Assembly: GCA_043101605.1 (NCBI GenBank)
Contig: JBICIG010000055.1
Span: 1-45,372, forward strand
Reading direction: 5' to 3'
DNA: 45,372 nucleotides
Source: JBICIG01 sp043101605
GTDB lineage: Bacteria; Planctomycetota; Phycisphaerae; Phycisphaerales; UBA1924
Part shown: positions 1 to 8,067 of the stretch, one piece after another
Layout: each line of letters starts with the position of its first letter
Numbering within the stretch: position 1 is the first letter of the stretch
Program-made: the position numbers and the translations under genes
Notes under the pieces: generated by a model
Database searches by the model: none
The model's input: only the letters and a program-made list of their open reading frames with translations
What the model was told of the DNA's origin: nothing

Positions 1-79
1 CGCCCACGCGCCACGCATGCGGATACGCCCCGACCGGCTCGGGCGCCCGCTCGGAATCGAGCCGGTTGGCATCACTCAT
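1..79 (-). pseudogene. Mirror-image 5' fragment of ridA, cut by window edge
   Basis: Reading the minus strand from the ATG at 79 gives MSDANRLDSERAPEP and onward, the same peptide as the start of the ridA gene at 171, with two changes (Ile7 to Leu and an Arg to Trp near residue 23). It exists only because the region is palindromic. Nothing beyond base 1 is visible, so whether a full second copy exists cannot be told from here. Confidence 0.6.
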
Positions 80-249
80 CGCCCACTTCCGTCCACCCCT
101 CATGGCGCTTCCACCCACTCCCCGCCGGGGAGAGGGTGGAAGCGCCATGAGGGCTGGAAGGAAGTGGGCGATGAGTGATGCCAACCGGATCGATTCCGAG
201 CGGGCGCCCGAGCCGGTCGGGGCGTATCCGCATGCGCGGCGCGTGGGCG
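1..249. repeat. Near-perfect 123-bp-arm palindrome (fold-back)
   Basis: Bases 1-123 are the reverse complement of 127-249 with 118 of 123 matches (mismatches at 13, 61, 91, 96, 117) and a 3-nt centre at 124-126. The right arm contains the start codon and first 26 or so codons of the ridA gene, so the left arm is a mirror copy of that gene start. The left arm runs off the window edge, so its true length is unknown. This is either a genuine head-to-head duplication or a fold-back chimera at a contig end. Arms this long with so small a loop are unstable in vivo, which favours the artefact reading; the scattered mismatches leave both open. Confidence 0.95.
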
Positions 250-614
250 AGTTGCTGTTTCTCTCGGGGGTCGGGCCGCGTCGGCGGGGGTCGAAGGAGA
301 TCCCGGGCGTGGTGCTCGATGAGGCGGGGGAGATGGTGGACTACGACATCGAGGCCCAGTGCCGGAGCTGCTTTGAGAATGTCCGGGCGGTGCTGGAGGC
401 GGCGGGGTCGGGGTTCGAGCGGATCGTGGATGTGCTGGTGTTCCTGACGGACATGCGTCGGGACTTCGCGGCGTACAACCGCGTCTATGCCGAGTACTTC
501 GCGGGGGAGGGCAAGCCCAACCCGGCACGGACAACGATCGAGATCAGCCGGCTGCCCCAGGGGGGGAACGCCCCGATCGCGATCGAGGTGAAGGTGGTCG
601 CGACGGCGGGGTGA
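171..614 (+). CDS. RidA-family protein, probable 2-aminomuconate deaminase
   Basis: A 147-residue member of the RidA/YjgF/UK114 family. Visible landmarks are the N-terminal PVGAYPHARRVGELLFLSGVG strand pair, the central helix CFENVRAVLEAAG, and the substrate-binding arginine in NPARTTIEIS near the C-terminus. Family members hydrolyse enamine/imine intermediates; the branch acting as 2-aminomuconate deaminase works just after ACMS decarboxylase and its dehydrogenase in the 3-hydroxyanthranilate meta-cleavage route. The nearby convergent kynurenine operon makes that role likely, but the enamine substrate is inferred. An upstream ATG at 66 is in frame but lies inside the palindrome; the ATG at 171 gives the normal family length. 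Confidence 0.82.
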   Translation: MSDANRIDSERAPEPVGAYPHARRVGELLFLSGVGPRRRGSKEIPGVVLDEAGEMVDYDIEAQCRSCFENVRAVLEAAGSGFERIVDVLVFLTDMRRDFAAYNRVYAEYFAGEGKPNPARTTIEISRLPQGGNAPIAIEVKVVATAG

Positions 615-810
615 ATGGGCGGGGGGTGGCGGCTCGGGCGGTGCGGCTGGGCGGCGGGAAAGAAGTTGGGCGGGCCCGGGCGGGCTCACTTGATTTCCGA
701 TGGACGCCGATACACTCATCTGATCGGGATCCGGCCAGTCGTGCAAGGCGGCCGGGACCCGGGGGGTGCGGCAACCGACTGCCGCCCAAGGAAGTGGCTT
801 CGGCCATCTC

Positions 811-2520
811 ATGCTCGAGCAAACCGAGGACCGAAAACTGTGCCGCCCGGCGACCGGGCGGCTGCTCGAAACTCAAGTGCAACGCAAGAAGGACACAACC
901 GCGTCGGGGTTGACGCCGCCCGTGGCGTCGGACGCGGTTCCGCTCGCCGGGCGGAGTTCGGAGCTTCGCCCGCTGACCGAGGACGACGGGGCGCTCTTTG
1001 CGCAGGCGTTGTCGGGGCTGCGCGAACCGATCTCGGATGCGTCGTTCTTCTACTCGCTGATCTGGGCCGAGCCCCTTGGCACGCGGGTGGCGGTGATCGA
1101 GAAGCACCTGTGCCTGTTCTCGTCGGCCGACGGGGACCTGTCGATGCTTCTGCCGCCGATGGCGGTGGGCGAGGCGTCGGGGCGGCTGCTGCGCCGGGCG
1201 CTGGGGGCGTGCTTTGAGGTGATGGACTCGGCCAACGGGATGGGCGCGGGGGTGGAGCGCTCGCGGATCGAGTATGTCTCCGACGAGATGCTCGGGCGGA
1301 TCCGCGGGGCGGGGCGGCTGGGGCTGATCTCCGAGTCGATGCCGGGCGATTACATCTATGACCGCCGGTCGCTGGCGGACCTGGCCGGCGGCGGGCTGAA
1401 GGAGAAGCGCCGGCTGCGCAGCAAGTTCATGCGCGACTACCCGGACGCGGCGACGCACGACCTGACGCCGGCGGACATCGTCGAGTGCGAGGGCGTGCTC
1501 GAGGCGTGGAGCCACGCGGCCGAGGTGCGCCACGAGGGCGAGGCCGACGAATCGCTGCGGGGCGTGGACATCCTGCGCCAGCGCGATGTGGCATCGACGA
1601 AGAAGGCGCTGCGGCTGGCGACGGGGGGGATGCCCGGGCTGGTCTCGATGGGGCTGCGCGCGGGCGGAAAGCTCGTGGGGTTCACCATCGGAGAGTGGAT
1701 GGGCGGAGAGTGGATGGGCGGCGAGCGGGTGGACGGGCGGATGGGGGTGGTGGCGGTGGAGAAGACGCTGCCGGGCGTGGTGGGCGCGGCCCAGTACATC
1801 TACAGCGAGTTCTGCCGCACGCGCTTCGAGGGCGCGGCCGAGATCAACGCGGGGGATGACTGCGGGTTCGCGTCGCTGCGCTTCACCAAGCAGAGCTACC
1901 GCCCGACGCGGATGCTTGCCAAGCACATGGTCACGCGTCGCAACGCCAAGCCGGTGATGACGCCCGGGCGCGAGACGCTGCGGCTGCTGACCTTCGGGCG
2001 TCCTTCGAGCCGGCGCCCGGAGCCGTCGGCCGGGAGCGTGGGCATGACCCTGGCGACGATCCGCCGGGCCGACCTGGGCGACATCAAGGCGATCGCGCGG
2101 GTCGAGCAGGCGGCGTTCACCGACTCGGGCGATCGGTTCAACCCGCGGCAGATCCGTCGGCTGGTGACCAACCCGCGGGCGATCGTGGCGGTGGCCGAGC
2201 TCGAGGGCGAGGTCGTCGGGTGGTGCGTGGGGCTGATCCGCTCGCACACGCGCTGGCGATCGGGGCGGGTCTACAGCGTCGCGGTGACGCCCGAGCAGTC
2301 GGGGCGCGGCGTGGGGCGGAAGCTGCTGTCGTGGATGCTCGGGTCGCTCGCCGAGCGCGATGTTCGCCGCGTGTACCTGGAGGTCCGGGCGGAGAACCGG
2401 GCGGCGCTGGAGCTGTACCGCTCGCTCGGGTTCGTGCCGATCGCGCACCTGCAGGGGTATTACGGCGCGGGGACCGACGGGCTGCGCATGCGGCGGATCG
2501 CGCCGGCGCTCGGGCACTGA
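811..2520 (+). CDS. DUF2156 (lysyl-PG-synthase-like) and GNAT acetyltransferase fusion
   Basis: About 569 residues in two parts. Residues ~40-400 resemble DUF2156, the C-terminal catalytic domain of MprF-type aminoacyl-phosphatidylglycerol synthases: DYIYDRRSLADLAGGGLKEKR, then a GFTIGE strand, VAVEKTLPGVVGAAQYIYSEF and the AEINAGDDCGFASLRFTKQSY block. The last ~155 residues form a GNAT (RimI-like) domain, with SVAVTPEQSGRGVGRKLL as the acetyl-CoA loop and EVRAENRAALELYRSLGF as the closing helix. No membrane flippase domain is present, so it is a soluble aminoacyl/acyl-transferase fusion of unknown acceptor. Start is uncertain: GTG at 766 is an alternative with neither having a good ribosome binding site. 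It runs convergent with the kynurenine operon and may follow ridA in one transcript. Confidence 0.72.
   Translation: MLEQTEDRKLCRPATGRLLETQVQRKKDTTASGLTPPVASDAVPLAGRSSELRPLTEDDGALFAQALSGLREPISDASFFYSLIWAEPLGTRVAVIEKHLCLFSSADGDLSMLLPPMAVGEASGRLLRRALGACFEVMDSANGMGAGVERSRIEYVSDEMLGRIRGAGRLGLISESMPGDYIYDRRSLADLAGGGLKEKRRLRSKFMRDYPDAATHDLTPADIVECEGVLEAWSHAAEVRHEGEADESLRGVDILRQRDVASTKKALRLATGGMPGLVSMGLRAGGKLVGFTIGEWMGGEWMGGERVDGRMGVVAVEKTLPGVVGAAQYIYSEFCRTRFEGAAEINAGDDCGFASLRFTKQSYRPTRMLAKHMVTRRNAKPVMTPGRETLRLLTFGRPSSRRPEPSAGSVGMTLATIRRADLGDIKAIARVEQAAFTDSGDRFNPRQIRRLVTNPRAIVAVAELEGEVVGWCVGLIRSHTRWRSGRVYSVAVTPEQSGRGVGRKLLSWMLGSLAERDVRRVYLEVRAENRAALELYRSLGFVPIAHLQGYYGAGTDGLRMRRIAPALGH
1690..1719 (+). 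repeat. 15-bp tandem duplication inside the DUF2156 domain
   Basis: The 15-mer GGAGAGTGGATGGGC occurs twice in a row (1690-1704, 1705-1719), followed by a degenerate third copy to about 1738. It encodes GEWMGGEWMGGERVDGRMG, an in-frame expansion placed between the GFTIGE strand and the VAVEKTLP block, where relatives have a short turn. Confidence 0.85.
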
Positions 2521-2611
2521 ACATCTCTGAGTCGTGTTCCGTGGGTTGTCCCGGCGGGCGACCCGTGCGTGCGAGGGCGGTCAGGGCGGTTGCGTGGACG
2601 GGCATCCATTG

Positions 2612-2637
2612 CACGGCTTGCCCTGGGACAAACCGTG
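2612..2637. repeat. Intergenic hairpin of the CACGGCTTG family
   Basis: CACGGCTTG at 2612-2620 and CAAACCGTG at 2629-2637 form a 9-bp stem with one mismatch around an 8-nt loop. The same arm sequence recurs as a perfect hairpin at 42293-42318. It lies in the 167-bp gap between two convergent genes and could act as a bidirectional terminator, though no T-run follows. Confidence 0.55.
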
Positions 2638-2687
2638 GCGCATGAGTCCGGCCGCGGCGTCCGAGCCGGATCGGAGATCGAACAGAC

Positions 2688-3323
2688 TCAAGCCGGGAGT
2701 TCGCGCAGCACGGCCCTTACGGGGCTCGCGTCGAAGCCGACGAGTTTGAGCGGCAGCGCGATCAGTTCGTAGACGCCCGGGGGGACGGCGTCGAGCACGA
2801 GCCCTTCGATGATCGCGATGCGGGCCTTTCGGCAGCGGGCGTGGGCGATCAGTTCCTTGGTCGTCGCGGTGTCGACGCTGGGTGTGTCGACGCCGACGGT
2901 CATGACGCCCGCGCCGGCGAGGGCTTCGATCAGGTCGGGCTCGAGGCCCTTGAAGTCCTGGTTGAAGGTATTCTTGTCGGGCTGCGAGCCGGTGAAGAAG
3001 AGGATGCGGGGCTGGTCGAAGGGTGAGCCGTCGGGCACATCGCCCAGGGCGATGCGCTCGCCGCGGGCGGCCGAGACATCGATGACGCGGCAGGGACCGA
3101 GGTAGTGGTGCAGCTTGAGTTCGTCGATGGCGGGCCCGTCGGCGGCGTAGTGGTTGACGCCGTCGGCGTGGGCGCCGAGGTGGACCGTCGCGTGGAGGGT
3201 TGAGAGGGTGAGGTGGTCGCCCCGGTGCATGTCGAGGAGGATCTCGCGCGAGGGGGGCGTGTCGCCCGGGAAGACGGCGAGGTCGGCGGTGATGGGGGGG
3301 GAGATGTCGTAGACGGTCGGCAC
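2688..3323 (-). CDS. kynB: Kynurenine formamidase (cyclase family)
   Basis: A 211-residue cyclase-family metal hydrolase converting N-formylkynurenine to kynurenine plus formate. The metal-binding HxGxHxD signature is present as H48-L-G-A-H52-A-D54, followed by H58; the N-terminal YDISPPI and AVFPGDTPP segments and the C-terminal IIEGLVLDAVPPGVYELIALPLKL block are typical of KynB. The start is GTG at 3323, 5 nt after the stop of the upstream gene. It is the last gene of the kynurenine operon. Tryptophan 2,3-dioxygenase, which would supply its substrate, is not in the window. Confidence 0.85.
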   Translation of the reverse strand: MPTVYDISPPITADLAVFPGDTPPSREILLDMHRGDHLTLSTLHATVHLGAHADGVNHYAADGPAIDELKLHHYLGPCRVIDVSAARGERIALGDVPDGSPFDQPRILFFTGSQPDKNTFNQDFKGLEPDLIEALAGAGVMTVGVDTPSVDTATTKELIAHARCRKARIAIIEGLVLDAVPPGVYELIALPLKLVGFDASPVRAVLRELPA

Positions 3324-3328
3324 GGGGC

Positions 3329-4144
3329 TCAGTCTCCGCGTTGGTTCGGGTTCGGCTGGTGCTGGAAGGGGTTGGTCGGGCCGCGGCTCTTGGCGCGGGC
3401 GAGCGCGACGAGCGCGAGGATGACCAGCGCGACCGCCGCGCCGACGGCTGCGACGATCGCCGGGGGCTGGATCATGTCGGGCTGCATGCGGTGCCCCGAG
3501 GGCGTGCCGAAGAACCACGAGAACTGATCGAAGAAGCGGTCGGCTTCGGGATCGCGGGCGGTGTGGGTGACCGCGTGGGCGGCGGCGACCTGCCCCCCCC
3601 AGCCGTAGGTGCCGATCGCCATGCCTCCCATCGCGCCGTATCCGATCGCCATGCCGCCGACGGTCAGCCCGCCGACCGCGGCGCCCCCGGCGGCGAGGGC
3701 ACCGGTCGCGAGCCCGCCGACCCCGCCGAGGGTTCCCGCGGCGACGCCGCCGAAGACGACGCCTCCGACGGCGAGCCCGCCCGCGCCGACGAGCCCGATC
3801 GAGACACCGCCGAGGGCGATGCCTCCGATGGCGATGTCTCCGATCGCGATCCAGCCCTTGGCGACGCCGCGCTTCTCGCCCAGGTCGGGCCGCGGGCCGG
3901 AGGCGATGCTGAGGATCGGGTAGCCCAGCAGGCGGACGGGGCTGTCGTATCGCTTGCCGAAGGATGCGGGATTGGGCTGTCCGTCGCGGGCGAGGACCTC
4001 GACGAGCGGGCGCCCGCATTCGGGGCAGCGGCTTGCGTCGGTGAGCCCGGCGAGGCTGAAGCCGCAGTGCGAGCAATAGGGCGAGCCGAGCGGGGGTGGG
4101 TCGGACGCGTCCCGGGTCTGGGCGAGGCGGCTCATGCGGTTCAT
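3329..4144 (-). CDS. Zinc-ribbon protein with long Gly-rich AIGG repeats and C-terminal membrane segment
   Basis: 271 residues of unknown function. Residues ~22-46 carry a CxxC...CxxC zinc ribbon (CSHCGF...CPECGRPL). Residues ~90-185 are an uninterrupted run of short repeats such as AIGGIALGGVSIG, LAVGGVVFGG and MAIGYGAMGG, with glycine at nearly every second or third place and small hydrophobics between; this pattern suggests a stacked beta-helix-like or membrane-associated fold. A hydrophobic helix (IVAAVGAAVALVILALVALA) lies near the C-terminus, followed by a basic tail. It is embedded in the kynurenine operon, overlapping the kmo stop by ATGA and 5 nt from kynB, so it should be co-translated with them. 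A link to the pathway is inference from position only. Confidence 0.7.
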   Translation of the reverse strand: MNRMSRLAQTRDASDPPPLGSPYCSHCGFSLAGLTDASRCPECGRPLVEVLARDGQPNPASFGKRYDSPVRLLGYPILSIASGPRPDLGEKRGVAKGWIAIGDIAIGGIALGGVSIGLVGAGGLAVGGVVFGGVAAGTLGGVGGLATGALAAGGAAVGGLTVGGMAIGYGAMGGMAIGTYGWGGQVAAAHAVTHTARDPEADRFFDQFSWFFGTPSGHRMQPDMIQPPAIVAAVGAAVALVILALVALARAKSRGPTNPFQHQPNPNQRGD

Positions 4145-5574
4145 TCGGTTCCCCTGCCGACGGCGGGGTTGCTTGCGAGCAGTGGCTCGCCGAGTGCGCG
4201 CACCCGCTGCTGGAAGGACTCTTCGGAAACGCCGGCGGCTTCTTGCCTGGGGAATCGCTCGGCGATGCGTTCGACGATGCGGGAGAGGGCCCGGCCCCGC
4301 TCACGGGCCTCGGCGTAGGGGACGGTCGAGAAGCTGACGAGGTTGTAGAGGGGCTCGGCCCGCTCGCCGAACGCGGCGTGGAGGGCCTGCTCGATCCGCT
4401 TGCGGTGCTGGAAGCCCGGATCGGCGACGGTGTCACGCATCTCGATGAAGTTCGCCAGGGCCATGTCGGCGATCGCGTCGGCGTGGGGCTTGCGGAGGGC
4501 CGAGTATTCGGGCAGGGCGCGGGCGAATTCGCCCCGGTGCTCGTCGAGGAGTTCGGACAGCGCGACGCAGTCCTCGAACGCGGCGTTCATGCCCTGCCCG
4601 TAGAACGGGACGATGGCGTGGGCTGCGTCGCCGACCAGCGCGACCTTGCCGCGGCGCTGCCAGGGCTCGCAGCGGACGGTCACGAGCGAGCTGGTCGGGT
4701 TGTGCCGATAGTCGTGCTCGAGCGTGGGCATGAGGGGGACCGCGTCGGGATAGACGCGCTCGAAGAAGGGCGTCACCCGCTCCATCGCGTCGACCTGGGC
4801 GAAGCCGGCCCGGGGCTCGTCGGCGTCGGGAGCGTCGAAGGGCCAGAAGAGGGTGCAGGTGAAGGAGTGGTCGGGGTTGGGCAGGGCGATCATCATCGCG
4901 CCGCCTCGGGGCCAGATGTGCAGGGCCCTGGGCTCCATCGCGAAGCCGCCGTGGGCGGCCGGATCGACGCCGCACTCGGCCGCGGGCGGGATGTGCAGTT
5001 CCTTGTACCCGTGCGAGAGGTAGGACTGGGAGTAGTCGAAGCGGTCGGTCTTCATCATCTCGAGGCGGACGGCGCTGAACGCGCCGTCGGCGCCGATGAT
5101 CGCGGCGCCCTCGTAACGATGCTCGTTGCCGTTGGCGTCGGTTGCGACGAGGGCGGGTGCGTCGAGATCGACCCGCTCGCAGCGCATGCCGAAGACGAGT
5201 TCGACGCTCGGGTGCTCATCGGCGGCCTGCATGAGCAAGAGGTTGAGCCCGCCGCGGGAGACGGAGTTGATCGCGTCGGTCGGGCGGTCGCTGTAGGGCT
5301 GGAACGAGAGAGCGCCGTCGATCGCGTGGAGCATGCGACCCGGCATGGGGATGGCGTCGGCGAGGACCTTGTCGGTGAGCCCGACGCGGGCGAGGGCGTC
5401 GAGCCCGCGGGCCGAGAGGGCAAGGTTGATCGAGCGTCCGCCGATGAAGCCCTTGGCGCGCGGGTCGGGTCGGCGTTCGACGACGAGGACCCGATAGCCG
5501 CGCTGCCCGAGCATGAGGGCGAGCAGCGCCCCGGCGAGCCCGGCACCGGCGATGACGACGCGCTGATCGGTCAT
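4141..5574 (-). CDS. kmo: Kynurenine 3-monooxygenase
   Basis: A 477-residue FAD-dependent aromatic hydroxylase that turns L-kynurenine into 3-hydroxykynurenine with NADPH and O2. Features seen: the FAD dinucleotide motif VIAGAGLAGALLALML at residues 6-21, the KMO hallmark GRSINLALSARGLDAL around residue 45, and the second FAD motif VALVGDAAHAIVPFYGQGMNAAFEDC near residue 310. Length and order match bacterial KMO. It starts at the ATG overlapping the kynU stop (ATGA), so it is translationally coupled. The C-terminus (FPRQEAAGVSEESFQQRV) is soluble; no membrane anchor is apparent, as in other bacterial forms. Confidence 0.93.
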   Translation of the reverse strand: MTDQRVVIAGAGLAGALLALMLGQRGYRVLVVERRPDPRAKGFIGGRSINLALSARGLDALARVGLTDKVLADAIPMPGRMLHAIDGALSFQPYSDRPTDAINSVSRGGLNLLLMQAADEHPSVELVFGMRCERVDLDAPALVATDANGNEHRYEGAAIIGADGAFSAVRLEMMKTDRFDYSQSYLSHGYKELHIPPAAECGVDPAAHGGFAMEPRALHIWPRGGAMMIALPNPDHSFTCTLFWPFDAPDADEPRAGFAQVDAMERVTPFFERVYPDAVPLMPTLEHDYRHNPTSSLVTVRCEPWQRRGKVALVGDAAHAIVPFYGQGMNAAFEDCVALSELLDEHRGEFARALPEYSALRKPHADAIADMALANFIEMRDTVADPGFQHRKRIEQALHAAFGERAEPLYNLVSFSTVPYAEARERGRALSRIVERIAERFPRQEAAGVSEESFQQRVRALGEPLLASNPAVGRGTE

Positions 5575-6905
5575 GCGTGGGCTCCGGTGCTGGGGGTGCG
5601 GCCGCTCGCGGCGTCGCGCAGGAACTCGGCGAAACGGAAGACTTCCTGGAAGGTGTTGTAGAGCGGGACGGGCGCGACACGGAGGACATCCGGGGCGCGG
5701 TAGTCGCACACGACGCCGACGCGGGCGAGTTGAGCGTGGACGGCTCGGGCGCGATCGCCCAGCCTGAGCGAGAGTTGGCAGCCCCGGCGGGCGGGATCGC
5801 TCGGCGTGAGGATCTCGATGCCGGTCGTCCCCGCGTCGCGCCGGACGAGCGCTTCGAGGAACGCCGTCAGCCGCTCGGACTTGGCGCGGAGCCGTTTCAT
5901 GCCCGCTTCGTGGAAGATCCGGAGCGACGCGAGCAGGGGCGCGGCGGCGAAGATCGGCGGATTCGACAGCGCCCAGGCGTCGGCGGACTTCACCGGCACG
6001 AAATCGGGCGACATCTCGAACCGCGTCGCGGGATCGTTCCCCCACCACCCGGCAAAGCGGGGCAGATCCGTGTTCATCGCGTGGCGCTCGTGCACGAAGC
6101 ACGCGGCGATCGAGCCGGGCCCGGAGTTGAGGTACTTGTACGAGCACCAGCACGCGAAGTCGGCGTTCCAGTCGTGGAGCCTCAGCGGCACATTGCCCGC
6201 GGCGTGGGCGAGGTCCCAGCCGACCATCGCGCCGGCGTCGTGCCCGGCCCGCGTGATGCGTTCGATGTCGAAGAACTGGCCCGTGTAGTAGTTGACGCCG
6301 CCGAGCAGGACGAGGGCGACCGACGAGCCCTCGCGGCGGAGAAAGTCCTCGATGTCCTCGGTGCGGAGGGTCGCCTCGCCGGCGCGCGGCGTGAGTCGCA
6401 CGATCGCGTCGGCGGGGTCGAGCCCGTGCACGCGGGCCTGGCTCTGTACGGCGTACGAGTCCGAGCCGAACGCGTCGTTCTCGATCACGATCCGGAATCG
6501 CTCGGTGGTCGGGCGGTAGAAGCTGACCATCATCAGGTGCAGGTTCACCGTCAGCGAGTTCATCGCGACGACTTCGGTCGGCGTCGCGCCGACCAGTTCG
6601 GCCAGCGGCCCGCGGAGCTGCTCGTGGAACGGGTACCAAGGGTCGCGGCCCTTGAGATGCCCCTCGACGCCGAGATCGGCCCAATCCTCGAGGTGGCGAT
6701 GGAGCGCGGCTTCCACGCCCGTCGGCATGCAGCCGAGGCTGTTGCCCGTGAAGTAGATCGCCGGGTGGTCGTCGCGCGGGTTGTCGGTCACGCACGAGGC
6801 GGGCGGGATGCGGAAACGCCCGCGGAACCACGCGAGCGGGTCGGCGGCGTCCTGGGCCCGGGCCCAGTCGAGCGACCACTGATCGGGGCCGGGGTTCTCG
6901 CTCAC
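5571..6905 (-). CDS. kynU: Kynureninase
   Basis: A 444-residue PLP enzyme of fold type I that cleaves 3-hydroxykynurenine (or kynurenine) to 3-hydroxyanthranilate and alanine. The PLP lysine is K257 in CSYKYLNSGPG; the cofactor aspartate is D231 in GWDLAHAAGN; IYFTGNSLGCMP at ~50-61 and the NSLTVNLHLMM phosphate-binding loop at ~116-126 are also diagnostic. It overlaps the ACMS decarboxylase stop by 4 nt (ATGA) and the kmo start by 4 nt. With KMO next door, 3-hydroxykynurenine is the expected substrate. Confidence 0.95.
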   Translation of the reverse strand: MSENPGPDQWSLDWARAQDAADPLAWFRGRFRIPPASCVTDNPRDDHPAIYFTGNSLGCMPTGVEAALHRHLEDWADLGVEGHLKGRDPWYPFHEQLRGPLAELVGATPTEVVAMNSLTVNLHLMMVSFYRPTTERFRIVIENDAFGSDSYAVQSQARVHGLDPADAIVRLTPRAGEATLRTEDIEDFLRREGSSVALVLLGGVNYYTGQFFDIERITRAGHDAGAMVGWDLAHAAGNVPLRLHDWNADFACWCSYKYLNSGPGSIAACFVHERHAMNTDLPRFAGWWGNDPATRFEMSPDFVPVKSADAWALSNPPIFAAAPLLASLRIFHEAGMKRLRAKSERLTAFLEALVRRDAGTTGIEILTPSDPARRGCQLSLRLGDRARAVHAQLARVGVVCDYRAPDVLRVAPVPLYNTFQEVFRFAEFLRDAASGRTPSTGAHA

Positions 6906-8047
6906 TGCTGCCCCCCGCGCGAAGGGGAGGCCTGCGGCTCGCGGTCGCCGGTTTCGCCCGCGTACGGGGAGCGGAAGACATCGGGCATGTCGAACGCGGC
7001 CGGGTCGAGGTCGAGGAACTCGATCGCCGTGCCGGCCAGAAGCTGCTGCTTGGTGCGATAGGTAAGGTCGTACATCGAGTCGATCATCGCGCCGGGGCGC
7101 GCCTCGCCGAGCGGGAAGGGGTAGTCCGACCCGAGCGCGACACGGCGCTCATCCATGACGGAGATCAGGTAGCGGAGCGAGTTCCGCGAGTGCGTCAGCG
7201 CGTCGACATAGAAACGCGCGGGCTTGTCGTAGTCGGCGAGGTACCACCAGGGGTTGTGCTCGCAGTCGGTCGCGACGAGGTCTGGTCGGCACTGGTGCCC
7301 GTGCTCGATGCGCCCGATGGTGTATGGGAACGAGCCCCCGCCGTGCGCGAAGAGCACGCGGAGGTCCGGGAGTTTGTCGAACACGCCGCCGAAGATCATC
7401 GAGCAGATCGCGCGGGCGGTCTCGGCGGGCATGCCGACGAGCCACGGCAGCCAGTACTTGCCCATCTGCTGCTCGCCCATCATGTCCCACGGGTGGACGA
7501 AGACGCCCGCGCCGAGCCGCTGGCACGCCTCGAAGAACGGGAACAGCGCGGGCTCGGAGAGGTTCCAGTCGCCCGAGGCCGGCTGCTCGACATGGCTCCC
7601 GATCTCGACGCCCTTCATGCCGAGGTCGTTGATGCAGCGCTCGAGCTCGCGGATCGCCAGGTCCGGGTCCTGCATGGGGACGGTGCCGAGCCCGACGAAG
7701 CGCTTGGGGTGCTCGCGGCAGACCTCGGCGATGTGGTCGTTGAGCACGCGGGCGAGTTCGTAGGTGTGCTCGGGCTTGGCCCAGTAGCTGAACATGACCG
7801 GGACGGTCGAGAGGACCTGGACATCGACGCCGGTGTCGTCCATATCGGCCAGGCGTGCGTCGTGGTCGTAGCAGTTGGGCTTGACATCGCGGAAGTGCTT
7901 GCGCCCGATCATGAGCCGCCCGCCGCACCGACAGCCGGCGTGATCGGTGATGTGCTCCATGCGGACGAACCGCCCGTAGCCGTACTTCTCGGAGAGGTCG
8001 GGCCACTCGGGGGGAAGGATGTGGGTGTGAACATCGATCTTGTGCAT
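6902..8047 (-). CDS. 2-amino-3-carboxymuconate-6-semialdehyde decarboxylase (ACMSD)
   Basis: A 381-residue amidohydrolase-superfamily decarboxylase. It removes CO2 from ACMS, diverting 3-hydroxyanthranilate carbon away from quinolinate/NAD and towards 2-aminomuconate. Metal and catalytic residues are in place: H7 and H9 (DVHTH), H185 (FVHPWD), H235 (FAHGGG) and D308 (GSDYPFPLGE). The start is ATG at 8047, with AGGA about 10 nt upstream. The ORF is open further upstream, but that extension reads through the inverted-repeat cassette and is not credible. The following kynU start overlaps its stop (ATGA). The dehydrogenase for the next step is not in the window. Confidence 0.93.
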   Translation of the reverse strand: MHKIDVHTHILPPEWPDLSEKYGYGRFVRMEHITDHAGCRCGGRLMIGRKHFRDVKPNCYDHDARLADMDDTGVDVQVLSTVPVMFSYWAKPEHTYELARVLNDHIAEVCREHPKRFVGLGTVPMQDPDLAIRELERCINDLGMKGVEIGSHVEQPASGDWNLSEPALFPFFEACQRLGAGVFVHPWDMMGEQQMGKYWLPWLVGMPAETARAICSMIFGGVFDKLPDLRVLFAHGGGSFPYTIGRIEHGHQCRPDLVATDCEHNPWWYLADYDKPARFYVDALTHSRNSLRYLISVMDERRVALGSDYPFPLGEARPGAMIDSMYDLTYRTKQQLLAGTAIEFLDLDPAAFDMPDVFRSPYAGETGDREPQASPSRGGQQ

Positions 8048-8067
8048 GGCTGTCAATCCTGAAGATG

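Noticed and set aside
690..716. TTGATT and TACACT as promoter for the DUF2156-GNAT gene
   Set aside because: The spacer is 15 bp and the gene start is unsettled, so it is not strong enough to list as a feature.
72..812. Long minus-strand reading frame opposite ridA
   Set aside because: Shadow of ridA in very GC-rich DNA; the product is Pro/Arg/His-rich with no motif.
544..2517. 657-codon minus-strand open frame opposite the DUF2156-GNAT gene
   Set aside because: Extremely Arg/Pro/His-rich and antisense to a gene with clear domains; a composition artefact.
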